Shown: positions 45,567 to 54,734 of the stretch, piece by piece
Layout: every line of letters begins with the position of its first letter
Numbering within the stretch: position 1 is the first letter of the stretch
Source of the DNA: Methylorubrum populi
Lineage (GTDB): Bacteria > Pseudomonadota > Alphaproteobacteria > Rhizobiales > Beijerinckiaceae
Assembly: GCA_036946625.1 (NCBI GenBank)
Contig: JAQIIU010000002.1
Location: forward strand, 682,001-746,000
Direction of reading: 5' to 3'
DNA length: 64,000 nucleotides
Position numbers and translations under genes: made by a program
Notes under the pieces: model-generated
Databases searched by the model: none
Seen by the model: the letters and a program-made list of their open reading frames with translations, nothing else
What the model was told of the DNA's origin: nothing

Positions 45567-46610
45567 TCAGCGGCCGTCTTCCCCGCTCCCGGTCGCGATT
45601 CCGCGCGGCGGCGCCGGCGCGAGGCGGACGACGCCCTTCGCTCGCGCCTCGACCAGCACGCCGCGCAGGGTCCGGCGCAGCGCCCTCCCCTCGGCGAGAG
45701 CCGGCAGCAGCGCTTCGAGGACGAGGCTTTCGAGGCGCTCCAGCCGCCTGGGAGCCGTCGCCTCACCGTCGGGCACGACCCGTTCGAGGGCGGCATCGAG
45801 AACGCGCAGGGCGATCGCCGCGGGTTCGCGCAGCAGGCGCAGTCCGTCGAGAGCGAGGCTCTTCTCCGCGGGGCGGGCGATCTCCGACAGCACGGTCTGC
45901 GCCCGCTGCGTCAACGCCGCCTCGTCCCGGGCCGCACGGGCGGCGAGGCGGCCGAGGCGCGCGGCGCTCAGGCCCTCCGCCTCCAGCAGGGGCAGGAGCC
46001 GGCGCAGCCGCGCGCGGGCGAAGCGCTCGTCCGCGTTGGAGGGATCACGCAGGAACGGCAGCCGGTGCACCTCGCAATAGGTCACGAGGCCGGATTTCGG
46101 GAGGCCGAGGAAGGGCCGCGCCAGCCGGATGCCCGGAGCCAGGGGGCGTTCGCGACGCATTCCGGCAAGCCCGGCGGGACCGCTGCCGGCGATGAGCCGC
46201 ATCAGCACCGTCTCCGCCTGATCGTCCAGAGTATGCGCGGTGAGGACGCGTTCGGCGCCGATCTCGGCCGCGTGCCCGGCCAGCAGGCTGTAGCGGGCGG
46301 CGCGGGCCGCGGCCTGGATCCGGCTGCCGCGTCGTGGTGCGTCCCAGGTCAGGACGGTGTGAGCGAGACCGAGTTCGGCGGCCCAACGTCCGACGGCGGC
46401 CGCTTCCCCGGCGGAGCCCGGGCGCAGGCCGTGATCGACGGTGGCGACGCGCAGGCGGCCCGCGGCGTCGATCCGGGCCGCCGCGTGCATCAGGGCGGTC
46501 GAATCCGGTCCGCCCGAGACGGCGAGCAGAACCTTGGCTTCGGCCTTGTCGAGAAACGGAGCGAGGGCGCGGGCGAGGTGTTCGTCGGGGGAGGCGGGGG
46601 CGTCGCTCAA
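45567..46610 (-). CDS. tilS: tRNA(Ile)-lysidine synthase
   Basis: 347 residues. The PP-loop is [10 protein letters not shown] (about 31-40), followed by [10 protein letters not shown] and [17 protein letters not shown]. It modifies C34 of the CAU-anticodon tRNA-Ile to lysidine so that it reads AUA. It overlaps the cpoB stop by four bases at its start. The C-terminal domain is shorter than in E. coli, common in alphaproteobacteria. Confidence 0.94.
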   Translation of the reverse strand: MSDAPASPDEHLARALAPFLDKAEAKVLLAVSGGPDSTALMHAAARIDAAGRLRVATVDHGLRPGSAGEAAAVGRWAAELGLAHTVLTWDAPRRGSRIQAAARAARYSLLAGHAAEIGAERVLTAHTLDDQAETVLMRLIAGSGPAGLAGMRRERPLAPGIRLARPFLGLPKSGLVTYCEVHRLPFLRDPSNADERFARARLRRLLPLLEAEGLSAARLGRLAARAARDEAALTQRAQTVLSEIARPAEKSLALDGLRLLREPAAIALRVLDAALERVVPDGEATAPRRLERLESLVLEALLPALAEGRALRRTLRGVLVEARAKGVVRLAPAPPRGIATGSGEDGR

Positions 46611-47632
46611 GCGGCGCAGCGGGCGCGCTTCTGCTCCCGCTCGACGCCCTGGCGCACGGTGGCGCCCGCGCTCGGGAACTTGCGCTCCACCTCGGCGAGC
46701 GTGGCGCAGGCCTGGGCCTTGGCGCCGAGCGCGTGCAGCGAGGCGCCGAGCTTCAGCATGGCTTCCGGGGCGACGGGCGAGTTCGCGTAGTCGGTCGACA
46801 CCTTCAGGAACTGCTCGGCGGCCTCGCGGGAGCGATTGCGCTGAAGGTAGCTCTCACCGAGCCAGTAGGTCGCCTTGGGGACGAGGCGGTCGCGGGGATG
46901 CGACTGGATGAACTGGCGCAGGCTCATCTCGGCCTGCTCGTACTGCCGCTCGCGGATCAGGGCGTAGGCCGCCTCGAAATCGGCCTGCGCGTCGCCGCTG
47001 CCGGTCGCCGCGATGCTGGCGCTTCCGCCCGGTGCTTCGACCGGACCGATCGAACCGGTGCGAGCGGGCGGCGGCGACAGGTCGACCGGGCCGCCGAGAC
47101 CGGGCGGCGGCAGGTCCATGTCGTCCGAGGCGGCGCCGTCGGCATCCGCCGCCGTCGGCGGGACCGGGCGGCGCGATGGCGACTCGGCCTCGGCGATCGC
47201 CCCGGACGGCAGCGGCAGGGAGGGCTGCGTCGTGCCGAGCGGCTTCGGCGCGCCCAGCGCGTTCGGGTTCTGCTCCGGGTCGAAGGCGTCACCGCGCTTG
47301 CCCGGTCGTCCGTCGCCGGGATTGGTGCCGTAGGGCGCGGCCGAGGGAGGCGATGCGGCGGGAGCCGGAGCCTTGCGGGCCGGGGCGGCCCCACTCCCCT
47401 TCCCTTCCTGGAAGCGGAACTCGACATCCTCCTGGAACTTGCGAAGCTGTTCCTTGAGCTGTCGGTTCTCGTACTGGAGCGTCTCGATCTGCCCCGAGAG
47501 CTGCCGCGAGACGTTTTCGAGGCGATTGAGGCGGACCACGAGTTCCGAGGCGTCCTGCGCCCGCGCAGGTCCCGAAATCGCGAGGCCGAGGCCGAGGGTC
47601 AGGAGCAGGCGGCGGAGCATGGCGGCTGGCAC
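46607..47632 (-). CDS. cpoB: cell division coordinator CpoB (YbgF), Tol-Pal system
   Basis: 341 residues. Signal peptide to about 25 (ISGPARAQDAS), a coiled coil (about 28-70, RLNRLENVSRQLSGQIETLQ), a long Pro/Ser/Gly linker, then three TPR-like repeats (FEAAYALIRERQYEQAEMSL, YWLGESYLQRNRSREAAEQF, AMLKLGASLHALGAKAQAC). CpoB links outer-membrane constriction by Tol-Pal with peptidoglycan synthesis. It sits between pal and tilS. Confidence 0.93.
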   Translation of the reverse strand: MPAAMLRRLLLTLGLGLAISGPARAQDASELVVRLNRLENVSRQLSGQIETLQYENRQLKEQLRKFQEDVEFRFQEGKGSGAAPARKAPAPAASPPSAAPYGTNPGDGRPGKRGDAFDPEQNPNALGAPKPLGTTQPSLPLPSGAIAEAESPSRRPVPPTAADADGAASDDMDLPPPGLGGPVDLSPPPARTGSIGPVEAPGGSASIAATGSGDAQADFEAAYALIRERQYEQAEMSLRQFIQSHPRDRLVPKATYWLGESYLQRNRSREAAEQFLKVSTDYANSPVAPEAMLKLGASLHALGAKAQACATLAEVERKFPSAGATVRQGVEREQKRARCAA

Positions 47633-47796
47633 CGATCAGTCTTCTCGTTCGCGGGCCGGCTTGGTGTCTCTCACGAAACTCCCGCTGCGCCGTCGTGCCC
47701 GGAGTGGGCGCGGATGGTGATCGAGAGTTTCGTGAGGCACTCTTACCCGTTAGCAGATGGCCCGGCCGGCCGCAAAACCGGGCCGCCACCCGAATG

Positions 47797-48309
47797 TCAG
47801 GAGCCGGCGCCGCCGTCCAGCACGCTGACGGCGCGGCGGTTCTGCGACCAGCAGGAGATGTCGTTGCACACCGCCACCGGCCGCTCCTTGCCGTAGGACA
47901 CCGTCCGCATCCGCGAGGCCGGGATGCCGCGGGAGGCGAGATAGTCCTGCACGGTCTGGGCGCGGCGGGCGCCCAGCGAGTAGTTGTACTCGCGGGTGCC
48001 GCGCTCGTCGGCATGTCCCTCGATCAGGAAGCTGTAGCGCGCGTAGCGCTGAAGCCAGGCGGCCTGCTTGTCGAGGGTGGCGGTGGCGGTCGGGGTGAGA
48101 TCGGTGGAATCGGATTCGAAGAACACCCGGTCGCCGACGTTCACCACGAAGTCCTGGGCGCTGCCGGGGCGCGCCACGCCGCCGGCACCGCCCGCGCCGA
48201 AGCCGGAGGCATCGGCCAGGTCGCTGTCCTTGCTGCAGGCGCCGAGGCCGAGTGCGGCGCACAGTGCCAGCGTCAGGCAAAGCCCACGGAAACGCGCGGG
48301 TGTCGACAT
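47797..48309 (-). CDS. pal: peptidoglycan-associated lipoprotein Pal
   Basis: 170 residues from ATG 48309. The lipobox is ALGLGAC with acylated Cys about 24. The OmpA-like domain has VFFESDSTDLTPTATATLD, IEGHADERGTREYNYSLG and ARRAQTVQDYLASRGI, with the Asp/Arg pair that grips diaminopimelate. The C-terminus carries two cysteines (VCNDISCWSQNRR), as in other alphaproteobacterial Pal. cpoB follows after 164 bases. Confidence 0.96.
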   Translation of the reverse strand: MSTPARFRGLCLTLALCAALGLGACSKDSDLADASGFGAGGAGGVARPGSAQDFVVNVGDRVFFESDSTDLTPTATATLDKQAAWLQRYARYSFLIEGHADERGTREYNYSLGARRAQTVQDYLASRGIPASRMRTVSYGKERPVAVCNDISCWSQNRRAVSVLDGGAGS

Positions 48310-48652
48310 CGTCTCTCTCCTCACGGCCGAGCCGTGCCGGTTGTCCGTTCTCCGCCGGTTCCGATCGTGCGATCGTGGGCCGGCTCCGCCTTCCCCGTTT
48401 CGACGCATCCGCGATCATCGGCCGGGGCACTCTCATCCCGAACGATAGCCGCGGACGGTTAAGCGTCCCTCACGCAAGCGTCCGCTTCGTCGTCCGCCCG
48501 CGGGACGGACCGCCCCGAATGTCCGGAGCCTCCTCCCGAGCCCGACCGCAGCGCGCCCCAGGGTTCTGCCGAAGATTGCGGCGCGGCGGCGGCACCGTCG
48601 AGATTCGCGCCGCATCGGCGCTCGATGTTGCAATGCAGCAACAGGTGCGGCG
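48310..48652. other. 343-base gap upstream of pal, no gene seen
   Basis: tolB would be expected here in the common tolQRAB-pal order, but no reading frame resembles it. The stretch carries the pal 5' region and the 3' flank of the Hpt gene. One GGTTAAG half-site occurs near 48458, and a GCATCGAGC... /GTTGCAATGCAGC stretch near 48622-48640 is AT-richer. No terminator with a T tract is visible. Confidence 0.4.
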
Positions 48653-49012
48653 TCAGGCGGCGCGCAGGGTCGCGATCGCGTCCCGGGCGCAGCGGGCGGC
48701 CTGGATCGCCGAGCCGAGGGCCGCCTTGATCTCGGCCCCGCTCAGGCAGGCCTGTTCCAGGGCGGCGCAGGCGCCCGAAAGATCGTGGAAGGACAGCGCG
48801 CCGCTCGACGAAACGAGCGCATGCGCGTCGCGGGCGAGGTGCGCCGGTTCGGCTGCGGGCGCCTCGATCCGGGTCGCGATCTCTCGATCGAGAGCGCCGA
48901 GCAGTTCCATGAGACGTGGCTTCCCGAAGAGAGCTTCGAGTTCGGCCAAAATCTCGGGATCGAAGGCGGCTGGCCGGGCAAAGCCGGATACGTGCGTGTC
49001 GGCCCGGTTCAT
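48653..49012 (-). CDS. histidine phosphotransfer (Hpt) domain protein
   Basis: 119 residues, all helical. The phosphorylatable His is about residue 64 in RDAHALVSSSGALSF, the position of the HxLKGSS motif; Lys is replaced by Val and the Ser-Gly part is kept. ELEALFGKPRLMELLGALD forms the first helix. Such stand-alone Hpt proteins relay phosphate between hybrid kinases and response regulators. It is divergent from a single-domain regulator gene, with a CtrA box between. Confidence 0.82.
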   Translation of the reverse strand: MNRADTHVSGFARPAAFDPEILAELEALFGKPRLMELLGALDREIATRIEAPAAEPAHLARDAHALVSSSGALSFHDLSGACAALEQACLSGAEIKAALGSAIQAARCARDAIATLRAA

Positions 49013-49055
49013 TCCATCGCCCAGCTTTGCAGGAGACTGCTTTGGGCCTTGCGGG

Positions 49056-49071
49056 TTAACGAAGCATTAAC
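49056..49071. promoter_or_regulatory. CtrA-type box between Hpt and response regulator genes
   Basis: TTAA (49056-49059), seven bases, TTAAC (49067-49071): a full consensus match to the CtrA full site. It is placed 43 bases upstream of the Hpt start and 43 bases upstream of the regulator start, where it could act on both. Prediction by pattern. Confidence 0.6.
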
Positions 49072-49114
49072 CGTTCGACCGCGTGATGGGCATGCCGCAA
49101 ACTGGACGAGGGCC

Positions 49115-49513
49115 ATGCTCGCCGCGCCGACCGTCCTCATCGTCGAGGACAACTATCTGTTGCTGGAGATGCTCACGCGGCTGTGCGAGCAGGAAGGCAT
49201 GCGGGTGCGCGCCGCGTCGAGCGGAGAGGCCGCGCTGACGATGCTCCGGTCCGGCGGCGAGACCATCGATTGGCTGTTCACCGACATCAACCTTCCCGGC
49301 CTGATCGACGGCTGGACCGTGGCCGCCGCCTACCGCGAGCGTCGGCCTCACGGACCGGTCATCTACGCCTCGACCGCAGTGCAGGTCGGGCGACGCACGG
49401 TCCCCGGCAGCATCTATGTCCGCAAGCCGTTCCGGGCGCGGGAAATCCTGGCGCTGGCGAGCATGATGGCCCTCTCGAACGAGGCCGAGAACGAACCTTG
49501 CGTGGCCGGTTGA
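49115..49513 (+). CDS. single-domain response regulator
   Basis: 132 residues. The receiver domain has the acidic pair in VLIVEDNYLLLEML, the phospho-Asp about 57 in WLFTDINLPGLIDGW, the Thr/Ser switch in IYASTA and the Lys in IYVRKPF. There is no output domain. The start ATG at 49115 precedes the conserved first strand. By position it probably exchanges phosphate with the divergent Hpt protein. Confidence 0.9.
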   Translation: MLAAPTVLIVEDNYLLLEMLTRLCEQEGMRVRAASSGEAALTMLRSGGETIDWLFTDINLPGLIDGWTVAAAYRERRPHGPVIYASTAVQVGRRTVPGSIYVRKPFRAREILALASMMALSNEAENEPCVAG

Positions 49514-49546
49514 CGGCCCCCCGCGCGGGATTGCCCCGGGATGGCC

Positions 49547-50569
49547 CTATGCCGCGTCGAAGAGTGCGCGGATGCCGGGGTTCGCCTCCCATGCATCGAT
49601 ACGGGCGCAGGTCAGGTCCTCCGCCCGGTGCCGGGCGTAGAGGGCGAAGCTCTCCGCGATGAAGTCGGGAAGGTCGAACAGGCGCGGCGGATCGCGGCGC
49701 CCATCGCCCTTGAACAGGGTCGAGGCTGCCACGCCGTAGCGCTCGGCGACCGGCGGCAGGACAGGCCAGACGGGTTCGGCGGCCAGCGCGTCGGGGGCGT
49801 AGGCCTCGACGGGGATGTCGAGCGGCCGGCAGCCGGCTTCATGGGCGAGCCGCCGGGCGATGTCGCCGAGCACGGGCAGCCGCGGGTGGTTGATGACGTG
49901 CATGAAGACGCCCGAGCGGGTCCAGAGGGCGAATTCCCGGCTCAGGTCGAACCCGACGTCGCGGGCGATCCGCAACAGGTACTCCGCACTCGCGTCCCAC
50001 AGGGCGAAGTACCCGAGCCGCTCGAACACGGCACCTGTATAGAGCCGCAGGGTCGCCTCGACGCTCAGGCCCCGGCGGAAGGCCTGGAGGGCGATGGCCG
50101 AATGGTAGGGGCCGACCGGCGAGGCGACGAGCCGCGAGAGCCGCAGGCTCGCCTCGTCGCCGACATGGACCAGATCGGGATGGAAGCCGGAGAACAGGAT
50201 CGTCGGGTAGAGCCGCAGGCGCGGCACCCGCCCGGCCAGCGCGTGGACGTTGCCGCCGGCGATGAAGCCCTCGGGGAAGAAGTGCGAAAAGACGTGGTCG
50301 GCCCGGTCGAGATGGTTCGCGAGCCGGTCGATATGCCCGAAACGCCGACCGAGCCCACCCAGGAGGATCGTCTCGACCGCGGCGCCCGGCAGCAGCAGCC
50401 GCAGCGCCTGCGCGACGCCGGTCGCCTGGCAATTGCCGATCACGGCGATGCGCGGGCTCCCGGCGGCCTGCCGCCACGGTCTCGCCCAGGATCGCGGGGA
50501 GAACGCGCGGGAGGACAGCGCCTGGACGGCCGGTGCGACCGGCCCGAAAAGGTGGGCAAGGGAGGCCAA
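49547..50569 (-). CDS. WcbI-like polysaccharide biosynthesis putative acetyltransferase
   Basis: 340 residues. The WcbI signature IAVIGNCQATGVAQALRLLL is at about 41-60, followed by SHFFPEGFIAGG, LYPTILFSGFHPDLVHVG and a C-terminal domain with FMHVINHPRL. WcbI proteins take part in capsule polysaccharide modification and have an unusual SGNH-like fold. No capsule cluster is present. The gene is divergent from a GSCFA-domain gene 47 bases away. Confidence 0.78.
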   Translation of the reverse strand: MASLAHLFGPVAPAVQALSSRAFSPRSWARPWRQAAGSPRIAVIGNCQATGVAQALRLLLPGAAVETILLGGLGRRFGHIDRLANHLDRADHVFSHFFPEGFIAGGNVHALAGRVPRLRLYPTILFSGFHPDLVHVGDEASLRLSRLVASPVGPYHSAIALQAFRRGLSVEATLRLYTGAVFERLGYFALWDASAEYLLRIARDVGFDLSREFALWTRSGVFMHVINHPRLPVLGDIARRLAHEAGCRPLDIPVEAYAPDALAAEPVWPVLPPVAERYGVAASTLFKGDGRRDPPRLFDLPDFIAESFALYARHRAEDLTCARIDAWEANPGIRALFDAA

Positions 50570-50616
50570 GCGGCGCGCGGCCTCTCGTGGGCGGGCGTGC
50601 AGGATCGGATCAGGCG

Positions 50617-51681
50617 ATGAACCCTTACCGCGATCTACCGGCCGAGCGATTCTGGCGCAAGGCGGTGGCCGGCGTCGCCCCTTTCGCCCTCGATCCGGGC
50701 CCGCGCGGAACCTTCTCGATCGCCCGCACCGACCGGGTCGCGACGGCCGGTTCCTGCTTCGCGCAGCGGGTCTCGCAGGCGCTGGCGCGCGGCGGTTTCC
50801 GCTACCACGTCACCGAGGCGGCGCCGGAGGGCATGACCGAGGCCGAGGCGGCTTCGCGCCAGTACGGCACCTTCTCGGCCCGCTACGGCAATCTCTACGG
50901 CCCGCGCCAGTTCGTGCAACTGTTCGACCGTGCCTTCGGCGCCTTCGATCCGCAATTGAAGGCGTGGCGGCGCGAGGACGGGCGCTTCGTCGATCCGTTC
51001 CGACCGACCGTCGAACCGGACGGTTTCGCCGACGAGGCGGCGGTGATCGAGGCCCGCGCCGGCCACCTCGCCCGCGTGCGCGACCTGTTCGAGAGCCTCG
51101 ACGTGCTGGTCGTGACGCTCGGCCTGACCGAGGGCTGGCGCTGCCGGGCGGACGGGGCGGCGCTCTCCCTCGCGCCGGGTGTCGCCGGCGGCCGGTTCGA
51201 TCCGGACGAGGTCGCCTTCGTCAACGCGGGCACGGCGGAGGTGATCGCCGATGTCGGCGGTTTCCTCGACCGGCTGTGGAGCGTCAACGCCGGCGCGCGG
51301 GTGATCCTCACCGTCTCGCCGGTGCCGCTGATCGCGACCTATCGCGACCAGCACGTGCTCGTCGCGAACGCGCATTCGAAGGCGGTGCTGCGGGCCGCCG
51401 CCGGGGAGTTGTGCGCGCGCGGCGACCCGCGCCTCGTCTACTTTCCCTCCTACGAGATCATCACGAGCCACACCAATGGCGGGCGCTACTACGAGGAGGA
51501 TCAGCGCAGCATCGCCGAGGCCGGCGTCGCCCACGTGATGCGCGCGTTCATGACGACCTTCTCGCCCGCCTCCGACGACGGGGGGCGGGTCGACCGTCCG
51601 GCCCATGCCGGCGAGGTGGAGTTCGCCGGCACCGCGGGCGTGGTCTGCGACGAGGAGACGATCGAGCGCAGCCTCGCCTGA
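50617..51681 (+). CDS. GSCFA domain protein
   Basis: 354 residues from ATG 50617. The GSCFA signature is VATAGSCFAQRVSQAL at about 41-56. Conserved later blocks are VTLGLTEGWR, LTVSPVPLIATYRDQHVLVANAHSK (shortened here to LTVSPVPLIATY) and FPSYEIITSHTNGGRYYEED. GSCFA proteins are SGNH-like hydrolases or acyl-transferring enzymes linked to surface polysaccharide work. Its natural partner appears to be the divergent WcbI-like gene. Confidence 0.88.
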   Translation: MNPYRDLPAERFWRKAVAGVAPFALDPGPRGTFSIARTDRVATAGSCFAQRVSQALARGGFRYHVTEAAPEGMTEAEAASRQYGTFSARYGNLYGPRQFVQLFDRAFGAFDPQLKAWRREDGRFVDPFRPTVEPDGFADEAAVIEARAGHLARVRDLFESLDVLVVTLGLTEGWRCRADGAALSLAPGVAGGRFDPDEVAFVNAGTAEVIADVGGFLDRLWSVNAGARVILTVSPVPLIATYRDQHVLVANAHSKAVLRAAAGELCARGDPRLVYFPSYEIITSHTNGGRYYEEDQRSIAEAGVAHVMRAFMTTFSPASDDGGRVDRPAHAGEVEFAGTAGVVCDEETIERSLA

Positions 51682-51688
51682 GGCGGCG

Positions 51689-52618
51689 CTATTTCAGGTG
51701 GGCGAAGTAGACATCGCCCGCCGCCCGCTTCAACTCGGCCCCGGCATCGCGGCCGAGGGCATCGGCGTCGGCGGCCGCGCCCTCGCGTTGGACGGCCCAG
51801 TGGCGGCTGCCGTCCGGCAGGAACAGGAGCCCGTCGAGGCTGATGCGATCGCCCTTGACCTGCGCCAGGGCGGCGATCGGCGTGCGGCACGATCCGTCGA
51901 GTTCGGCGAGAAGGCCGCGCTCCGCGTTCAGCGCCGTCGTGGTGACCGCGCAGGCGACCGGGGCCAGCAGCGCCCGGATCGCATCGTCGCCCGCCCTGCA
52001 CTCGACGCCGAGGGCGCCTTGCGCGACGGCCGGAAGCATCTCCTCCACCGAGAGCACGCTGCGGGCGACATCTTCCATGCCGAGCCGTTGCAGCCCGGCG
52101 AGCGCGAGCAGCGTGGCGTCGCATTCCCCCGCCTCCAGCTTGCGCATGCGGGTGTTGGCGTTGCCGCGCAAGGGGACGATCCGGAGATCCGGGCGGTGCA
52201 TCAGCACCTGTGCGCCCCGCCGCAGGGACGAGGTGCCGACCCGTGCCCCGCTCGGGAGATCGGCCAGACCGTTCGCGGACCCTGCGCCGAGGAAGGCGTC
52301 GCGCGGGTCGTCCCGCTCCAGGATGCAGCCGATGACGAGGCCGTCGGGCAGCCAGGTCTCCACGTCCTTCATGGAGTGGACGGCGACGTCGATGGTGTCG
52401 GCGAACAGCGCCTGCTCCAACTCCTTGGTGAACAGGCCCTTGCCGCCGATCTCCGAGAGCGGCCGGTCGAGCACCCGGTCGGCCACAGTGGAGACGACGA
52501 CGATCTCCGTCTCCAGCCCCGGATTGGCGGCGACGATCCGGTCGCGGACCATGCCGGTCTGGGCCAGCGCCATCGGGCTGCCGCGGGTGCCGATTCTCAG
52601 GGGTCGCGCGAGGGTCAT
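51689..52618 (-). CDS. hemC: porphobilinogen deaminase (hydroxymethylbilane synthase)
   Basis: 309 residues. It polymerises four porphobilinogen units into hydroxymethylbilane. The dipyrromethane-cofactor Cys is residue 244 in ELDGSCRTPIAA. Other landmarks are LRIGTRGSPMALAQ at the N-terminus, HSMKDVETWLPDGL, and RVGTSSLRRGAQVL with the substrate-binding Arg pair. It converges with the GSCFA gene (7-base gap). Downstream pathway partner of hemA in the photosynthesis cluster. Confidence 0.97.
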   Translation of the reverse strand: MTLARPLRIGTRGSPMALAQTGMVRDRIVAANPGLETEIVVVSTVADRVLDRPLSEIGGKGLFTKELEQALFADTIDVAVHSMKDVETWLPDGLVIGCILERDDPRDAFLGAGSANGLADLPSGARVGTSSLRRGAQVLMHRPDLRIVPLRGNANTRMRKLEAGECDATLLALAGLQRLGMEDVARSVLSVEEMLPAVAQGALGVECRAGDDAIRALLAPVACAVTTTALNAERGLLAELDGSCRTPIAALAQVKGDRISLDGLLFLPDGSRHWAVQREGAAADADALGRDAGAELKRAAGDVYFAHLK

Positions 52619-52814
52619 GCCCCGCGCTGTAGCCGAGACCGCGGCGCCCGTCACGCCGGCCCGGCCCTGGACCGCGTGCGGACGCGTGGCCGGCCGCGAT
52701 GCTTTGTCGGAAAACTTCGGGAAAGGGGCTGGACAGCCTGCCCGGCCATTGCTAATCCGCCGCCACCGCACGGGACTGGTGGCCCGGCGGTCCGGCCTCT
52801 CCAAAAGAGGCTTC

Positions 52815-52890
<76 letters not shown>

Positions 52891-52947
52891 ATCTTTACAA
52901 TCACTTAGCCGATACCTGCAGCGCCGTTTCGACACGGCGTCAGCGGC

Positions 52948-54134
52948 TCATTTCGACAAACCCTCTCGCTTCGTTCTCGCATCCAACCGCTTGCGGGCGC
53001 CCTCGCGCCGCTGCGCGGCCGTGGTCTGGGCGTAGCGGAGCAGTGCGGCCGTGGTCAGGTGACCGCTGAGCGCGCGGAGTTGCGCGTCGGTCAGGCCGGC
53101 CTCGGCGCCCTCGACATTGCCGCCGTGGCGCAGGCCCATGAACTTCACCTCGGCATCGATCCCGGCCGCCTCGCGGATCTCCGCGACCTGATGGCGGAAG
53201 TAGTCGGGCTGCCAGGGCAGATGCACCTTCCTGCGGCGGTCGAGCTGTTCGCGCGTGACGATCAGCGTCCCGAGGCGCACCTGCGCATCGAGGCGCGCTG
53301 TCATCTCCGGCCACAGCGACGTGCCGTCCGTGTCGAACAGCGGCACCTCGACCAACTCGCCGGTCTTGTGGTGGAAGACGCGCACGATGCCGGGCGCATC
53401 CGCCGGCCGGTAGTGCGTCCAGGCGAGCCGGGTCAGGATGTCCTCCTGACGCTGCAGCCAGAAGAACGCGATCATCGCGGCCGTGCCGATCGACCCCTCT
53501 CCGGCCTTGTCGGCGGCGGCGTGCGTCACCGGCCGCGTCGCCTTCGCCTTTAGGCGAGGCCCATCTTGGCGAACGGGTTGCCGAGCGGGATCTCGCGCGG
53601 CCGATCCCGGCGCGCCACGTTCCAGGCCCGCTTGCAGACCGTCATCGCCAGGATGGCGGTGCGCACCCGCAGCGTACCGTCGGCCTTGGTCTTGAGCCGG
53701 TCGTAGAGCCGGTCGGCGACGCCGGGCTGGATGCTGGCGAGCGCGAGCGATCCGAAGCGCCGGCCGTCCTTCATCTTGTAGTCGGCGACGAGCGCCAGCG
53801 CCGAATCGTAGCTCTTGCGCGTGCGCGGCGGCCGATCCGTGAACTTCGGCGACGACCGGTAGATGCCGGTGAGCCAATCGAACGTGCCGACCTTCGCCGC
53901 CGCCTCGACGACCGGCGCGGTCGAGCGCGTGCGCCACGCGTCGAACTGCGGGTTCAGGATCTCATCGCAGCGGCGCTTCGCCTCGCCGTAGGCGGTCCCG
54001 AGCTTTTCGAACGTGAGAGGGCAGCCGCCCTTGGCCGCCCAGGTCGGCGGGCCCCAATAGTAGGCGGTGGCACCCGTCGAGAGGCGGCGGGCGACCATCA
54101 GCTTCGGCCAGCCGACGGGCTTCGTGCGCGGCAT
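52948..54134 (-). pseudogene. tyrosine-type phage integrase, frameshifted
   Basis: The N-terminal 194 residues (MPRTKPVGWPKLMVARRLST..., first part only) stop at a TAA at 53550-53552. The C-terminal catalytic domain continues in the -1 frame from about 53556. Adding one base near CTCGCCTAA restores ~395 residues with NPFAKMGL joined to RLKAKATRP. Catalytic parts seen are FWLQRQED with the first Arg, FMGLRHGGNV with the second Arg but Met where the usual His stands, and LSGHLTTAALLRYA with the His and nucleophile Tyr. Inactive as read unless the sequence has an error. Confidence 0.85.
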
Positions 54135-54394
54135 CAGATCAGCTCCGCCACGTCCTCGGCGACGACCGCCGTTTCGAAGGCGAGTCCGTGCCGGCGGGCA
54201 ATGTCCGAATCGAGCTTGGCCCGATGCCACTTCGGCAAGCATCCTTGCTGCCGGCGCGGCCGGCAATAGATCCCGCGTTCGACCTTCGACAGGAACGCCT
54301 CGACGCTCGGCTCGTCGCAGTAGGCGGCGGCGGTCTCAACGCGCATTTCGAGCGGCCAGGACCCGGGCGGGTAAGACACGGCGCGCACCGTCAT
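54134..54394 (-). CDS. excisionase/AlpA-like DNA-binding protein
   Basis: 86 residues from ATG 54394. A winged-helix pattern of the excisionase type is suggested by VETAAAYCDEPSVEAFLSKV followed by GCLPKWHRAKLDSDIARRHG, where W-x-R-x-x-LD is the usual end of the recognition region. Its stop overlaps the integrase start (TGATG), the classic xis-int arrangement. The match is weak in sequence but strong in context. Confidence 0.65.
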   Translation of the reverse strand: MTVRAVSYPPGSWPLEMRVETAAAYCDEPSVEAFLSKVERGIYCRPRRQQGCLPKWHRAKLDSDIARRHGLAFETAVVAEDVAELI

Positions 54395-54734
54395 TCCATC
54401 ACCACGAAGCAGCCGACGGCCTCGCACCGGGCGTGGATGTGGCCGTTGATGGCGTCCTTCGCCCACCGGACCCGGCCGGCACACGTCGGGCACGTGTCCT
54501 CGCCCTCTGCGGCCGGGCTCAATGCGATCCGGGCCACCATGGCGGGCACCGCGTCGGCCGGCCGGGTCTCGGCCTTCAGACCCTCGGCGAAGCCGCGCAG
54601 CGCCTCGATGGCGGCGCGCTGGCGCAAGTCACCCGCGCCGTCGTCTCGGATCTCGATCGCCATGGCGGCGAGCAACGCCACTCGGCGGCCTGTCGGATGC
54701 CGGCACGGAAGATCGCAAGATCGCGCTCGGTCAT
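54391..54734 (-). pseudogene. zinc-ribbon protein of unknown function, frameshifted
   Basis: The N-terminus MTERDLAIFRAGIRQAAEW lies in one frame from ATG 54734. The rest, beginning AAMAIEIRDDGAGDLRQRAA, continues in the -1 frame to the stop at 54391. One missing base near 54668-54682 explains the split (344 bases, 345 expected). The C-terminus has CPTCAGRV and RCEAVGCF, a likely zinc-binding pair. Similar small genes occur behind integrases in alphaproteobacterial elements, but no function is known to me. Confidence 0.7.
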
